Below are positions 54,464 through 63,290 of a stretch of DNA of 64,000 bases, piece after piece. Source of the DNA: Acidobacteriota bacterium (GTDB lineage: Bacteria; Actinomycetota; Acidimicrobiia; Acidimicrobiales; RAAP-2). Position numbers and translations under genes: made by a program. The stretch's first letter is position 1. Each line of letters starts with the position of its first letter. Under the pieces are notes generated by a model. That model did not search any database. It was not told where the DNA came from and was given only the letters and a program-made list of their open reading frames with translations. Location of the stretch: NCBI GenBank assembly GCA_018971185.1, contig JAGXBH010000004.1, positions 1 to 64,000 of the forward strand, written 5' to 3'.

Positions 54464-55360
54464 ATGGTCGCACCCCGCTTCGGATCCCTGTTGACCGCGA
54501 TGGTCACTCCCTTCGAGGTGGACGGTTCGCTCGCCCTGGACGTCGCGAGGGATGTAGCGAGGTACCTCGTCGCCCAGGGCAACGACGCGCTGGTCGTGGC
54601 CGGTTCGACGGGCGAGGGTTCCTCGCTCTCCGACGAGGAGAAGCTCGACTTGTTCGCTGCGGTCGCCGAAGCGGTGACCGTGCCCGTGCTGGCCGGGACC
54701 TCGTCGTCGAACACTGCGCACTCGGTGGCGCTGACGTCGCGCGTGTCCGCCACGGGAGTCGCGGGCGTCCTCACGACGACTCCCGCCTACGCCCGACCGA
54801 GTCAGTCGGGTATCGCGGCGCACTTCGGGGCCATCGCCTCGTCGACGACGCTGCCGGTGATGCTCTACGACATCCCCGTGCGCACGGGTCGCAAACTGGC
54901 GTCGGCGACCACCGTGAGGGTGGTGCGCGAGAACGCCAACGTGGTCGCCCTCAAGGACGCCTCGGCGGACCTCGTCGCCGCGGCGGCGACCAAGGCCGAG
55001 TTGGGTGAGGCGCTCGACCTGTACAGCGGCGACGACGCTCTGGTCCTGCCCTTCGTCGCCATTGGGGCGGTGGGACTGGTGTCTGTGGCGGCCCACTGGG
55101 CGGCTCCCGAATTCGCGGCGCTCGTGCGTTCGGCCCACGCCGGTGACTGGAACGCCGCGCGTGCGCTCAACGCGCGTCTCGCCCCCAGTTGCCAATTCGA
55201 AACGAGTGAGACGTATCCCAACCCCCTTCCGTCCAAGGCGGTCATGCGCGCCCTCGGTTTCAGCGTCGGCCAGTGTCGACTTCCCTTGGGCCCCGGCGAC
55301 GACGAACTCGACGAGTCCGCTCGTGAGGTGCTAGCCGCATTGGTGGCGACGCGTGGCTAA
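54464..55360 (+). CDS. dapA: 4-hydroxy-tetrahydrodipicolinate synthase
   Basis: This 298-residue aldolase condenses pyruvate with aspartate semialdehyde. The barrel motifs GSTGEGSSLSDEEK and LYDIPVRTGRKL are present, and the Schiff-base lysine is in VVALKDASADL. The family consensus YNxPxRT reads YDIPVRT here. Start ATG 54464 follows TAACTT (54452-54457) by six bases. The end overlaps rnj by 8 bases. Confidence 0.94.
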   Translation: MVAPRFGSLLTAMVTPFEVDGSLALDVARDVARYLVAQGNDALVVAGSTGEGSSLSDEEKLDLFAAVAEAVTVPVLAGTSSSNTAHSVALTSRVSATGVAGVLTTTPAYARPSQSGIAAHFGAIASSTTLPVMLYDIPVRTGRKLASATTVRVVRENANVVALKDASADLVAAAATKAELGEALDLYSGDDALVLPFVAIGAVGLVSVAAHWAAPEFAALVRSAHAGDWNAARALNARLAPSCQFETSETYPNPLPSKAVMRALGFSVGQCRLPLGPGDDELDESAREVLAALVATRG

Positions 55361-57014
55361 GGATCGAGTGCGCGTCACGTTCCTCGGGGGACTCGGTGAG
55401 ATCGGTCGCAATTGCGCCGCGATCGAACAGGACGGGCGCATCGTGGTGGTCGACGCGGGATTGATGTTCCCCGAGCCCACGATGTACGGCGTGGATCTGA
55501 TCCTGCCCGATTTCCGCTGGCTCATCGAACGTCGCGACCGGGTCGACGCCATCGTGTTGACCCACGGACACGAAGACCACACCGGGGCCCTGCGCTACTT
55601 GGTGAAGGACGTGAACGTCCCCATCTACGGTTCGCCGCTGACGCTGGGCTTCGCCCGCCACCGTCTGACCGAGGCGCGTGTCGCCCACGACCTCACCTTC
55701 GTCGAAGTAGCCGACAACGAACGCCGACGTATCGGCCCCTTCGAGGTCGAGTTCATCCCGGTCACCCACTCGGTGCCCAGCGCACACGCCCTGGCGTTTC
55801 ACACCGCGGTGGGTGTCGTCGTGCACTCGGGGGACTTCAAACTCGACCTGTCGCCGATCGACAGTCGCCGCAGCAACCTGTCACGGTTCGCGGCCTTGGG
55901 CGAGGAGGGCGTGACCCTGCTCCTATGCGACTCGACGAACGCCGAGGAACCGGGCTTCACGGCGTCGGAGAGCACCGTCGGTGGTGCACTGCGCCGGCTC
56001 TTCCTCGAACGACCCGAGCGACGCCTGGTGGTCGCCTGCTTCGCGAGTCATATCCATCGCATCCAGCAGATCATCGACGTGGCCCTGCAGCAACGTCGCA
56101 AGATCGCCCTCATGGGCCGATCGATGGAGGCCAACGTCAAACTGGCGCGCAAGTTGAACCTCCTGCACGTGGACACGGCGGACTTCGTGGATATCGAGAA
56201 CGTCGGTCGTTACGAGCCCGGTGAGGTCTGCGTCATCTGCACCGGATCGCAGGGCGAGCCCCTCGCCGCCCTCTCGAAGCTCTCGCGTGGGGACGCGCGC
56301 AACTTCTCGGTCGGCGCCGAGGACACCATCATCCTCTCGTCGCACCCGATCCCGGGCAACGAGTGGTCGGTGGGTCGCGTGATCGACGACCTGCATCGCG
56401 CCGGCACCGAGGTCATCCACTCCGGTCAGGAGCCGGTGCACGCCTCGGGCCACGCGCGCCAAGGTGAGTTGAGGACCCTGCACCAGCTGCTGCGTCCGAA
56501 GAACTTCGTGCCGGTGCACGGTGAGTATCGCCACCTGCGTCATCACGCGGACCTCGCCGCCTCCATGGGCCTCGCGGACAAGCACATCCTGATCTGCGAG
56601 GATGGCGACCAGATCGACGTCACCCGCGCGGGGATCTCGCGCGCCGGCCAGGTGCCGGCGGGCTTCCACTACATCGACGGCAGCGCCGGCGACCTCGACG
56701 AGCGTCCCCTCGAGGAGCGCCGGATGTTGGCGGAGTACGGGGTCCTGCAGATCACCGCCGGAGTCGACGCCGAGCGCGGTGTGATCGCCCAGCCGGTTCG
56801 CGTGACGACGAGGGGCTGGTTCGAGGGTGAGCACGACCGTGACGTGGTGGACGCCGTCACGACCACGGTGCGCGACGCGATCCAGTCCGCTCTCAAGGAC
56901 GGGATTGTCGACGACGAGTCCTTGACCAAGATCGCCCAGCGCGCCGCGGGTCGACTCCTCGGCCAGAAGTATCGCCGCCAGCCGGTGCTCCTGGCGGCCG
57001 TCGTGGTCCTCTAG
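55353..57014 (+). CDS. rnj: Ribonuclease J
   Basis: This 553-residue metallo-beta-lactamase/beta-CASP ribonuclease can act as 5' exo- and endonuclease. The zinc motif THGHEDHTGAL, the later histidine region VTHSVPSAHALAFHT and VVHSGDFKLD, and the beta-CASP segment with GSQGEPLAALSKLS and HASGHARQGELRTLHQLLRPKNFVPVHGEYRHL are all present. Start GTG 55353 overlaps dapA, a conserved neighbour in actinobacteria. It shares stop-codon bases with the convergent flavoprotein gene. Confidence 0.95.
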   Translation: MAKDRVRVTFLGGLGEIGRNCAAIEQDGRIVVVDAGLMFPEPTMYGVDLILPDFRWLIERRDRVDAIVLTHGHEDHTGALRYLVKDVNVPIYGSPLTLGFARHRLTEARVAHDLTFVEVADNERRRIGPFEVEFIPVTHSVPSAHALAFHTAVGVVVHSGDFKLDLSPIDSRRSNLSRFAALGEEGVTLLLCDSTNAEEPGFTASESTVGGALRRLFLERPERRLVVACFASHIHRIQQIIDVALQQRRKIALMGRSMEANVKLARKLNLLHVDTADFVDIENVGRYEPGEVCVICTGSQGEPLAALSKLSRGDARNFSVGAEDTIILSSHPIPGNEWSVGRVIDDLHRAGTEVIHSGQEPVHASGHARQGELRTLHQLLRPKNFVPVHGEYRHLRHHADLAASMGLADKHILICEDGDQIDVTRAGISRAGQVPAGFHYIDGSAGDLDERPLEERRMLAEYGVLQITAGVDAERGVIAQPVRVTTRGWFEGEHDRDVVDAVTTTVRDAIQSALKDGIVDDESLTKIAQRAAGRLLGQKYRRQPVLLAAVVVL

Positions 57015-57778
57015 TCGTCCTTGGACGGCTCGCCGTTGGGGCCATTGGACTGCCCGATGCGGTAGAAGGCCTTCAGGCTGACTTGCGTCGCGTTGAGCCC
57101 ACGATCGAGCAGCGCGCTCTTGAGGGTGCGCATCACGTGGAACTCTCCGAAGAGATACGCGTGGCCCTCATCGGGCGGGAGCGTGAGGGCGGCGAGTCCG
57201 CTCAGCAGTCCCGCGGGGTCATCGTGGCCACGACCATTTCGATCGACGAAGATGGCCGTGACACCCAGCTCCTCGTCGAAGGTGGCGGTGAGGGCGTCGA
57301 CCGGGTCGTCGATCTCGACGATGAAGATGGCACGCCCCGGGGTTTCGATGCTCTGCGCCAGACGGTAGAACGCGCCGAGTGAGGAGACGTCGCCGATGAA
57401 GAGGTGCCAGTCTGCGGACTCCTCGAGGAAGATCTTGCCGCGCGGTCCGACGATGTCGACCACGTCACCGACGTGGGCGTGGCGGGCCCAGCGCGACGCC
57501 GGCCCGTCGTGGGTGAGTGAGATCCACAAGGAGAACGTGTCCTCCTCGGGGTCGAGTGCGCGCACCGTGTAACGCCGACGGATCGCGATATCGCCGTCGT
57601 GGACCAGGACCATCACGTCGTTGCCGGCGACACCGGCGAGGTCGACCGCGTCACCACGCAGGACGACCTCGACGAGTGAGGGTGAAAGTGGGGTGACGGC
57701 GACGACGACGCAGCTGCGCGCAAGGACCTTGAGACGTGCGGCGAGGTCGACGCTACTGGTGTGCTGGGGGGCGGGCAT
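57011..57778 (-). CDS. Siderophore-interacting (FAD/NAD(P)H) family protein
   Basis: The 255-residue protein has a ferredoxin-reductase-like layout: FAD-binding RRRYTVRALDPEEDTFSLWISLTHDGPASRWARHA, then HLFIGDVSSLGAFYRLAQ, and the SIP-type C-terminal LFGEFHVMRTLKSALLDRGLNATQVSLKAFYRIGQ. The family (ViuB-like) reduces ferric siderophores. No iron-uptake genes are near. TAGTCT on the minus strand (57790-57785) lies exactly six bases before ATG 57778. It is convergent with rnj (4-base overlap) and divergent from ftsK. Confidence 0.88.
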   Translation of the reverse strand: MPAPQHTSSVDLAARLKVLARSCVVVAVTPLSPSLVEVVLRGDAVDLAGVAGNDVMVLVHDGDIAIRRRYTVRALDPEEDTFSLWISLTHDGPASRWARHAHVGDVVDIVGPRGKIFLEESADWHLFIGDVSSLGAFYRLAQSIETPGRAIFIVEIDDPVDALTATFDEELGVTAIFVDRNGRGHDDPAGLLSGLAALTLPPDEGHAYLFGEFHVMRTLKSALLDRGLNATQVSLKAFYRIGQSNGPNGEPSKDD

Positions 57779-57837
57779 TTGACCAGACTAAGCGAATGCG
57801 CACCGCGCCGAAGTGCGGTTCGGTAACTTGGGTGGTA

Positions 57838-60279
57838 GTGACGCCCCGAAGAAATCCACCAACGGCCAAGGGATCCACCAAGGGATCCACCAAGGGTCCC
57901 GCCAAGGCATCGACGAAGGGGGCGACGTCACGCGGCCGTCACGCGTCGGTCACGCACGAGACTCTTTGGAGCCGGCACCAACGTGACATCTTGATCGTGT
58001 TGATGATCCTGGCGGGCCTGCTCGTCGCGCTCGCGCAGCTCGACGCGTTGGGCCCCGTGGGGCGGCGGGTCAACGAGGGTCTCACTCTGGTCTTCGGCGT
58101 GGGCCGCGTGGCGATACCGGTTCTGCTGATCGGCCTCGGCGTGATCCTGGCGCTGGGCCGCGTGGAGCTCGAACGCGCGCGATTCACCTGGGGCGTGTGC
58201 CTCGCCCTGGTGAGCGTGTCGGGACTCGGCGACGTGATCGAGGGACGGCCGGGGTTGGGCGCCTCGTTGGCGCATCTGGGGCGTGCGGGCGGTTGGCTCG
58301 GCGTGCTCGTCGGCGGCACGCTGGCGCGCTTCATCGGTCCCGGCGGAGCGTTGGCGGCCCTCCTCGCGGTCCTGGTGATCGCCGTGATGATCGGCACGTC
58401 GATCGGACTGGTCACGCTCCTCAAGTCGACGGGCGCGGCATTGGCCTTCGCGGGACGCCACTTCGTGAAGTGGTGGAGTACGCGGCCGACATCGACGACC
58501 ACCGACGACGCCGCGGCTGAGCTCGACGATCAGGGTCCGACGCCCGCGCGTCGTCGCGGGGCGGCCACGCGCACGCCTCGTGCGGAGGAGTACGAGGATC
58601 AATACGACGATGAGTACGACGACGAGTACGACGACGAGGTGGCGCCGGTCGTCGTGGGATTCGACGAGGAGGACGATCCGAGCGACCAGGAATACGCGCC
58701 CGAGGTGCTCGAGGAGCCCGAGGAAGCGCTGGACGAGGTGGCCGCCGTCGCGTCCTATCCTCTTGTTCACGAATCCCACTGGGACCTGCCGCCGATGTCC
58801 CTGCTCTCGCGCACCCGCGAGCAGCGTCAGGACCGCGAGGCCATCGGGGCCGCGGGCGAGGAACTCGTGGGCGCCCTCGCCGCCCACGGGGTCGACACGA
58901 CGCTGGTGGGTTTCACCATGGGTCCCACGGTGACTCGCTTCGAGCTCGAGCTCGGCCCCGGGGTGAAGGTGTCGAGGGTCACGTCGCTCAACAAGGACAT
59001 CGCCTACGCCATGGCCAGCCCGGACGTGCGGATCCTCGCGCCGATCCCTGGTCGCTCGGCGATCGGAGTGGAGGTCCCCAATCGCCAGCGTGCGCTCGTC
59101 GCGCTCGGGGACCTGCTCGCCTCGGACGAGGCGATCGGCGCGACGCACCCTCTCGACGTGCCCATTGGACGCGACATCTCGGGAAAGACGGTCGTGGTGA
59201 ATCTGGGAGAGATGCCCCACGTGCTGATCTCGGGTGCGACGGGAGCCGGGAAGAGTTCGTGTATCAACTCGCTGATCACCTCGCTGGTGATGCGCGCGAC
59301 GCCCGATCAGCTCAAGTTGCTCCTGGTGGACCCCAAGCGCGTCGAGATGGGCCATTACAACGATCTGCCCCACCTGCTGGCTCCGGTGGTGGTGGACCCG
59401 AAGAAGGCCGCCGGCGCGCTCGCCTGGGCGGTCAAGGAGATGGAGCGACGCTACGACGTGCTGGCGGAGAACGGTGCGCGTGACATCACGAGTTATCAGC
59501 AGATGATCGCTCGCGGTCAAGTCGCCTTGGAGCCCACGACCGAGGAGTTGGTGGGTGACGCCATCGAACGGGCGACGTCGCTGGACGCCGGCGTGTCGCG
59601 GCGCGAGCCCGAGACCCTTCCCTACATCGTGATCGTGGTGGACGAGCTCAACGACCTGATGATGGTGGCCGCGCGCGACGTGGAGGAGTCGGTGGTGCGC
59701 ATCGCCCAGATGGCGCGCGCGGTGGGCATCCACTTGGTGCTGGCGACACAGAGACCCAGCGTGGACGTGATCACCGGCGTCATCAAGGCCAACGTCCCGA
59801 GTCGTATGGCGTTCGCGGTGTCCTCGCTCGCCGATAGCCGAGTGATCCTGGATCAGGCGGGTGCGGAACGGCTGATCGGCAAGGGCGACATGCTCCTGGT
59901 GACGGCCTCGAGCAACATCGCCCGGCGCCTCCAGTCGCCGTGGGTGGCCGAGGAGGAGGTTCGTCGGGTCGTGGAGTACTGGCGCGCGCAGGGCGGAGTT
60001 CGCGAGACGGTGGTGGCCCTCGACGTGCCCGCGGGGCGCGGCGAGTCCTCCTCGGGAACGGGCGACGACGACGACGAGATCCTGCGTCAAGCGCGCGAGA
60101 TCGTGATCCGTAACCAGTCGGGCTCGACCTCGATGCTCCAACGCAAGTTGCGCGTCGGATTCGCGCGGGCCGGCCGCATCATGGACCAACTCGAGATCGA
60201 GGGCGTGGTGGGTCCCGGGGACGGTTCCAAGGCCCGTAAGGTCTTGATCTCGCCCGACGAACTCGACGACAACCTCTAG
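57838..60279 (+). CDS. ftsK: DNA translocase FtsK
   Basis: This 813-residue septal DNA pump has a basic N-terminus with KGST repeats (about 11-28), four membrane helices between about 48 and 200, an acidic linker with YDDE repeats (about 250-300), and the motor domain with Walker A GATGAGKS at 466-473 and Walker B IVIVVDELNDLMM. The winged-helix gamma domain (TSMLQRKLRVGFARAGRIMDQLE) that reads polar DNA motifs is present. Start GTG 57838 lies 8 bases after TAACTT (57824-57829). It would act with the XerC encoded at 33092. Confidence 0.94.
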   Translation: MTPRRNPPTAKGSTKGSTKGPAKASTKGATSRGRHASVTHETLWSRHQRDILIVLMILAGLLVALAQLDALGPVGRRVNEGLTLVFGVGRVAIPVLLIGLGVILALGRVELERARFTWGVCLALVSVSGLGDVIEGRPGLGASLAHLGRAGGWLGVLVGGTLARFIGPGGALAALLAVLVIAVMIGTSIGLVTLLKSTGAALAFAGRHFVKWWSTRPTSTTTDDAAAELDDQGPTPARRRGAATRTPRAEEYEDQYDDEYDDEYDDEVAPVVVGFDEEDDPSDQEYAPEVLEEPEEALDEVAAVASYPLVHESHWDLPPMSLLSRTREQRQDREAIGAAGEELVGALAAHGVDTTLVGFTMGPTVTRFELELGPGVKVSRVTSLNKDIAYAMASPDVRILAPIPGRSAIGVEVPNRQRALVALGDLLASDEAIGATHPLDVPIGRDISGKTVVVNLGEMPHVLISGATGAGKSSCINSLITSLVMRATPDQLKLLLVDPKRVEMGHYNDLPHLLAPVVVDPKKAAGALAWAVKEMERRYDVLAENGARDITSYQQMIARGQVALEPTTEELVGDAIERATSLDAGVSRREPETLPYIVIVVDELNDLMMVAARDVEESVVRIAQMARAVGIHLVLATQRPSVDVITGVIKANVPSRMAFAVSSLADSRVILDQAGAERLIGKGDMLLVTASSNIARRLQSPWVAEEEVRRVVEYWRAQGGVRETVVALDVPAGRGESSSGTGDDDDEILRQAREIVIRNQSGSTSMLQRKLRVGFARAGRIMDQLEIEGVVGPGDGSKARKVLISPDELDDNL

Positions 60280-60288
60280 ATTGGTTCG

Positions 60289-61518
60289 GTGACCCGTACC
60301 CGGCGCCGCCGCCCGCTCCTCGGACTGTTCACCCGGTTCGTCTCCTTCTCGATCAGCACCGCGATAGTGGGCGCACTGGTCGTCGCGACGCCCTTGTCGG
60401 CCGTGATTCGGCCGTCGCCGCCGGCCTCGACCTCGACGCTCACCCCGGTGACGGTTCCCGGGGCCGCGAGCACAGCGAAGATCACCTGGCCAGCGGGAGT
60501 CAGCGCGGCCGTCGTTATCCCGTCTCTCGGGGTGCAGGAGACCTGGCACGACCACGTCGCACCGATCGCGAGCCTGACCAAACTCATGACCGCCTACGTG
60601 ACCCTGCAGCGGTTGCCACTCAGCCTCGGTCAGTCGGGACCGTGCGTGACCATCAACCGCGCCGATGTCCTGTACTACGACTCGATGGTCGCGTCGGACG
60701 AATCGAGTGCCGCGGTCGCGGTGGGTGAGCGGCTGTGCGAATCGACTCTTCTGGACGGACTTCTCGTGCATTCCGCCGGCAACTTCGCGACGATCCTGGC
60801 GAACATGTCCTGGGGAGGGTCGAAGGCCTTCGTCGCGCAGATGAACCTTCAGGCTCGTGCTCTGGGCCTCACCCACACTCATTACGCCGACACGTCGGGA
60901 GTCGACCCGCGATCGGTCTCGACGGCGCTCGAACAAGGCCGCCTGGCGGCCCTGCTGATGCAGTCACCGCTGGTGCGCAGGATCGTCGACCAATCGAGCG
61001 TGACGCTCCCCGTGGCGGGTACCCTCGGCTCCTACACCCCCTTCGTCGGCGTCGATCAGGTGGTGGGGGTGAAATCAGGACGCACTGACGCCGCTGGTGG
61101 GTGCGACGTCATGGCGATGAGATTCGAGCTCAACGGTCAGACGCAGCTGTCCTACGCCGTGGTGCTCGGTGCTCGTGGGGGGGACCTCCTGGGACCCGCT
61201 GGTGAGGACGCCCTGAGCATCGAGCAATCGATCCTCGCCACCAAGACCGCCCTGCACGTCACCCGTGGCATGGTCGTGGGAACGCTGGGGTGGGGCACGA
61301 AGCGAACCGACGTGGTGGTCAAGGCCCCCTTGAACCTCGAGTGGTTCAGCGCCCTGCACGACGCCGACGTGAGAGTGACGATCTGGCCCGAGTTCCACGC
61401 GGTGGAGCCGGGTGACGTCGTCGGATGGTTGAGCGTGGGCGCCGGCATTCCCCAGCGCACACCCTTGACGGTGGCGCACCCGGTGGCGCCGGCGGCCGTG
61501 GCACAACGCCTACGCTGA
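60289..61518 (+). CDS. dacA: D-alanyl-D-alanine carboxypeptidase (peptidase S11 type)
   Basis: The 409-residue protein has a basic N-terminus and a membrane helix or signal (about 15-38), then the penicillin-binding fold: SLTK at 95-98 and KSG in VVGVKSGRTDAAGGC. The middle motif reads HSAGN (161-165), so the Asn of the usual SxN lies one residue late; activity should be checked. It would trim peptidoglycan stem peptides outside the membrane. TAGATT (60277-60282) overlaps the ftsK stop and lies exactly six bases before GTG 60289. Confidence 0.86.
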   Translation: MTRTRRRRPLLGLFTRFVSFSISTAIVGALVVATPLSAVIRPSPPASTSTLTPVTVPGAASTAKITWPAGVSAAVVIPSLGVQETWHDHVAPIASLTKLMTAYVTLQRLPLSLGQSGPCVTINRADVLYYDSMVASDESSAAVAVGERLCESTLLDGLLVHSAGNFATILANMSWGGSKAFVAQMNLQARALGLTHTHYADTSGVDPRSVSTALEQGRLAALLMQSPLVRRIVDQSSVTLPVAGTLGSYTPFVGVDQVVGVKSGRTDAAGGCDVMAMRFELNGQTQLSYAVVLGARGGDLLGPAGEDALSIEQSILATKTALHVTRGMVVGTLGWGTKRTDVVVKAPLNLEWFSALHDADVRVTIWPEFHAVEPGDVVGWLSVGAGIPQRTPLTVAHPVAPAAVAQRLR

Positions 61519-61523
61519 CTCCC

Positions 61524-62372
61524 ATGATCGCACGCGTCCCCGCCAGTTCCGCCAACCTCGGACCGGGTTTTGACGCCCTCGCCGTCGCGCTGACGAGATA
61601 CATCGAGGTCTCGGTGACGCCCGCGGAGAGCTTCACGATCTCGAGTTCGGGTTACGGGGCGGGTCTCTTCGACGATGAACGTCACCTCGGGGCCCAGGTG
61701 GCCGCCCAGGTGCTGGGCCACGACCACTTCGCCATCCACGTCAACTCAGAGATCCCCTTGTCGCGAGGTCTGGGCTCGTCGGCGGCGCTGGCCCTGGCCG
61801 CCGCCGCCGCGGCGGGGTCACCCTCGGCGCTGTCGCTCGCGTGCGCGGTCGACGGACACGCGGAGAACGCCGCCGCCTCCATGTACGGCGGTCTCGTGGT
61901 GGCGACCCTGGACGCGGACGGCGACGTCGTCACGCGCGCGCTGGAGTTGGACCCGGAGTGGAAGTTCGTGGTGGTGGTTCCCGACGAGGAACTGGCCACC
62001 GCCGCGGCGCGAAGGGTCCTTCCCGCGCAGGTGGCCTTCGCCGACGCCGTCGCGAACGTGGGCGCCGTGGCCATGCTGATCGCGGGACTCGCCCGGCGCG
62101 AGGAGTTCGTCGCCGCGTCGATGCAAGACCGCCTGCACCAGCCCTACCGCAACGCGCTGTTGCCCTTCGCCGCGCCGCTGCTCGAACGGCTACGCGACGC
62201 AGGTGCGGCCGGCTCGTGTTGGTCGGGGGCGGGATCGACCATGTTGGCCCTGTGCGACCAGGGGACCTCGGGCGACGTCGCGTCCGCGGCGCGTGAGTTC
62301 CTGGTGGAACGTTCGCTGCCGGGCGTCGTGTGGGAACTCGACGCCGACCGACGCGGCCTACAACTGCACTAG
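61524..62372 (+). CDS. thrB: Homoserine kinase
   Basis: This 282-residue GHMP kinase has ARVPASSANLGPGFDALAVAL at the start, the phosphate loop in IPLSRGLGSSAALALAAAAAAG, and GSCWSGAGSTMLALC near the end. It phosphorylates homoserine in threonine synthesis. Start ATG 61524 lies 7 bases after TACGCT (61511-61516); an upstream in-frame frame lies inside dacA. hom and thrC are not in this window. The next gene is an RhtA-like exporter. Confidence 0.93.
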   Translation: MIARVPASSANLGPGFDALAVALTRYIEVSVTPAESFTISSSGYGAGLFDDERHLGAQVAAQVLGHDHFAIHVNSEIPLSRGLGSSAALALAAAAAAGSPSALSLACAVDGHAENAAASMYGGLVVATLDADGDVVTRALELDPEWKFVVVVPDEELATAAARRVLPAQVAFADAVANVGAVAMLIAGLARREEFVAASMQDRLHQPYRNALLPFAAPLLERLRDAGAAGSCWSGAGSTMLALCDQGTSGDVASAAREFLVERSLPGVVWELDADRRGLQLH

Positions 62373-62376
62373 ACCC

Positions 62377-63246
62377 GTGACCCCGTCGAAATCGCACGTC
62401 TCGCTGGCGGGCGCCGGGTTTATCATCCTGGGTGCCGCCCTCATCCAGTGGTCCGCCGCGTTGGTGCAGCCGGTCTTCGCGCCGCTGGGTCCGACCGCCA
62501 CGAGCGGATGGCGCTTCCTCTGCGGCGCCGTCATCTTGCTGGTGGCCACCCGGCCGCGACTCCGTTCGTGGAGCCGCGTGCAGTGGCGAGCAGCGATCGT
62601 GCTCGGGGTCACCGTGGCATTCATGAACGTCTGCTTCTATCAAGCCATCTCGAGGATCCCGCTGGGCTCGGCCGTGACCATCGAGTTCCTCGGTCCGCTG
62701 TGCGTCGCGGTAGTGGGTCGCCGCAGCGGTCGGCATCTGGCCTTCGCCGCGCTGGCCGCCATAGGGGTGGTGTTGCTGTCGCATCCGGGCGGGGGGGTGA
62801 CCCTGGTGGGTGCGCTCTTCGCCCTGGGCAGTGGGTTGGGCTGGGGCGGTTACGTCTTCGCGGCGGCCAAGGTGGGCGGGGCGACGGCGGGATTCGAGGG
62901 CCTGGCGGTCTCGATGAGCGTGAGCGCTCTCGTGACCCTCCCGTGGTCCCTGTCGCGACTCGCGGTCGTCGAACAGCACCCCTCGATGGGTCTGCGGCTC
63001 GTGGTGGTGGGACTGATGTCGATCGTCCTGGGCTTCGCCGCCGAGTTGTTGGCCCTTCGTCGATTGAGCCCGGCGGCGGCCGGCGTCTTGATGAGTCTCG
63101 ATCCGGCGATCGCGTTCGTCTTCGGTGCCCTTCTGCTCCACGAGCGCGCGACCGCCCTCGTGCTCGTGGGACTGGTCCTCGTCGTGGTGTCGGGCGCGGG
63201 GGTGACGATGGACCGCACGAGTCCAGAGGAGGTGGTGCCCCAGTAG
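62377..63246 (+). CDS. EamA/RhtA-like amino-acid or metabolite exporter
   Basis: The 289-residue protein has about ten hydrophobic segments and two EamA repeats. The segment SRIPLGSAVTIEFLGPLCVAVVGRR closely follows the RhtA-type pattern of threonine/homoserine exporters, and the second half has RLSPAAAGVLMSLDPAIAFVFGALLLHE. Start GTG 62377 lies 4 bases after thrB, so export of homoserine or threonine is a reasonable inference from context; related proteins move other metabolites. Confidence 0.82.
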   Translation: MTPSKSHVSLAGAGFIILGAALIQWSAALVQPVFAPLGPTATSGWRFLCGAVILLVATRPRLRSWSRVQWRAAIVLGVTVAFMNVCFYQAISRIPLGSAVTIEFLGPLCVAVVGRRSGRHLAFAALAAIGVVLLSHPGGGVTLVGALFALGSGLGWGGYVFAAAKVGGATAGFEGLAVSMSVSALVTLPWSLSRLAVVEQHPSMGLRLVVVGLMSIVLGFAAELLALRRLSPAAAGVLMSLDPAIAFVFGALLLHERATALVLVGLVLVVVSGAGVTMDRTSPEEVVPQ

Positions 63247-63290
63247 CGGGGCCGGAGGGCTTGGGCGGAGTGAAAGATTAGGCTGGCGGG

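Noticed and set aside
57928..60936. 1002-residue frame antisense to ftsK and dacA
   Set aside because: A G+C-driven shadow of a certain gene; no homology-like blocks and the composition is dominated by R, H, D and G.
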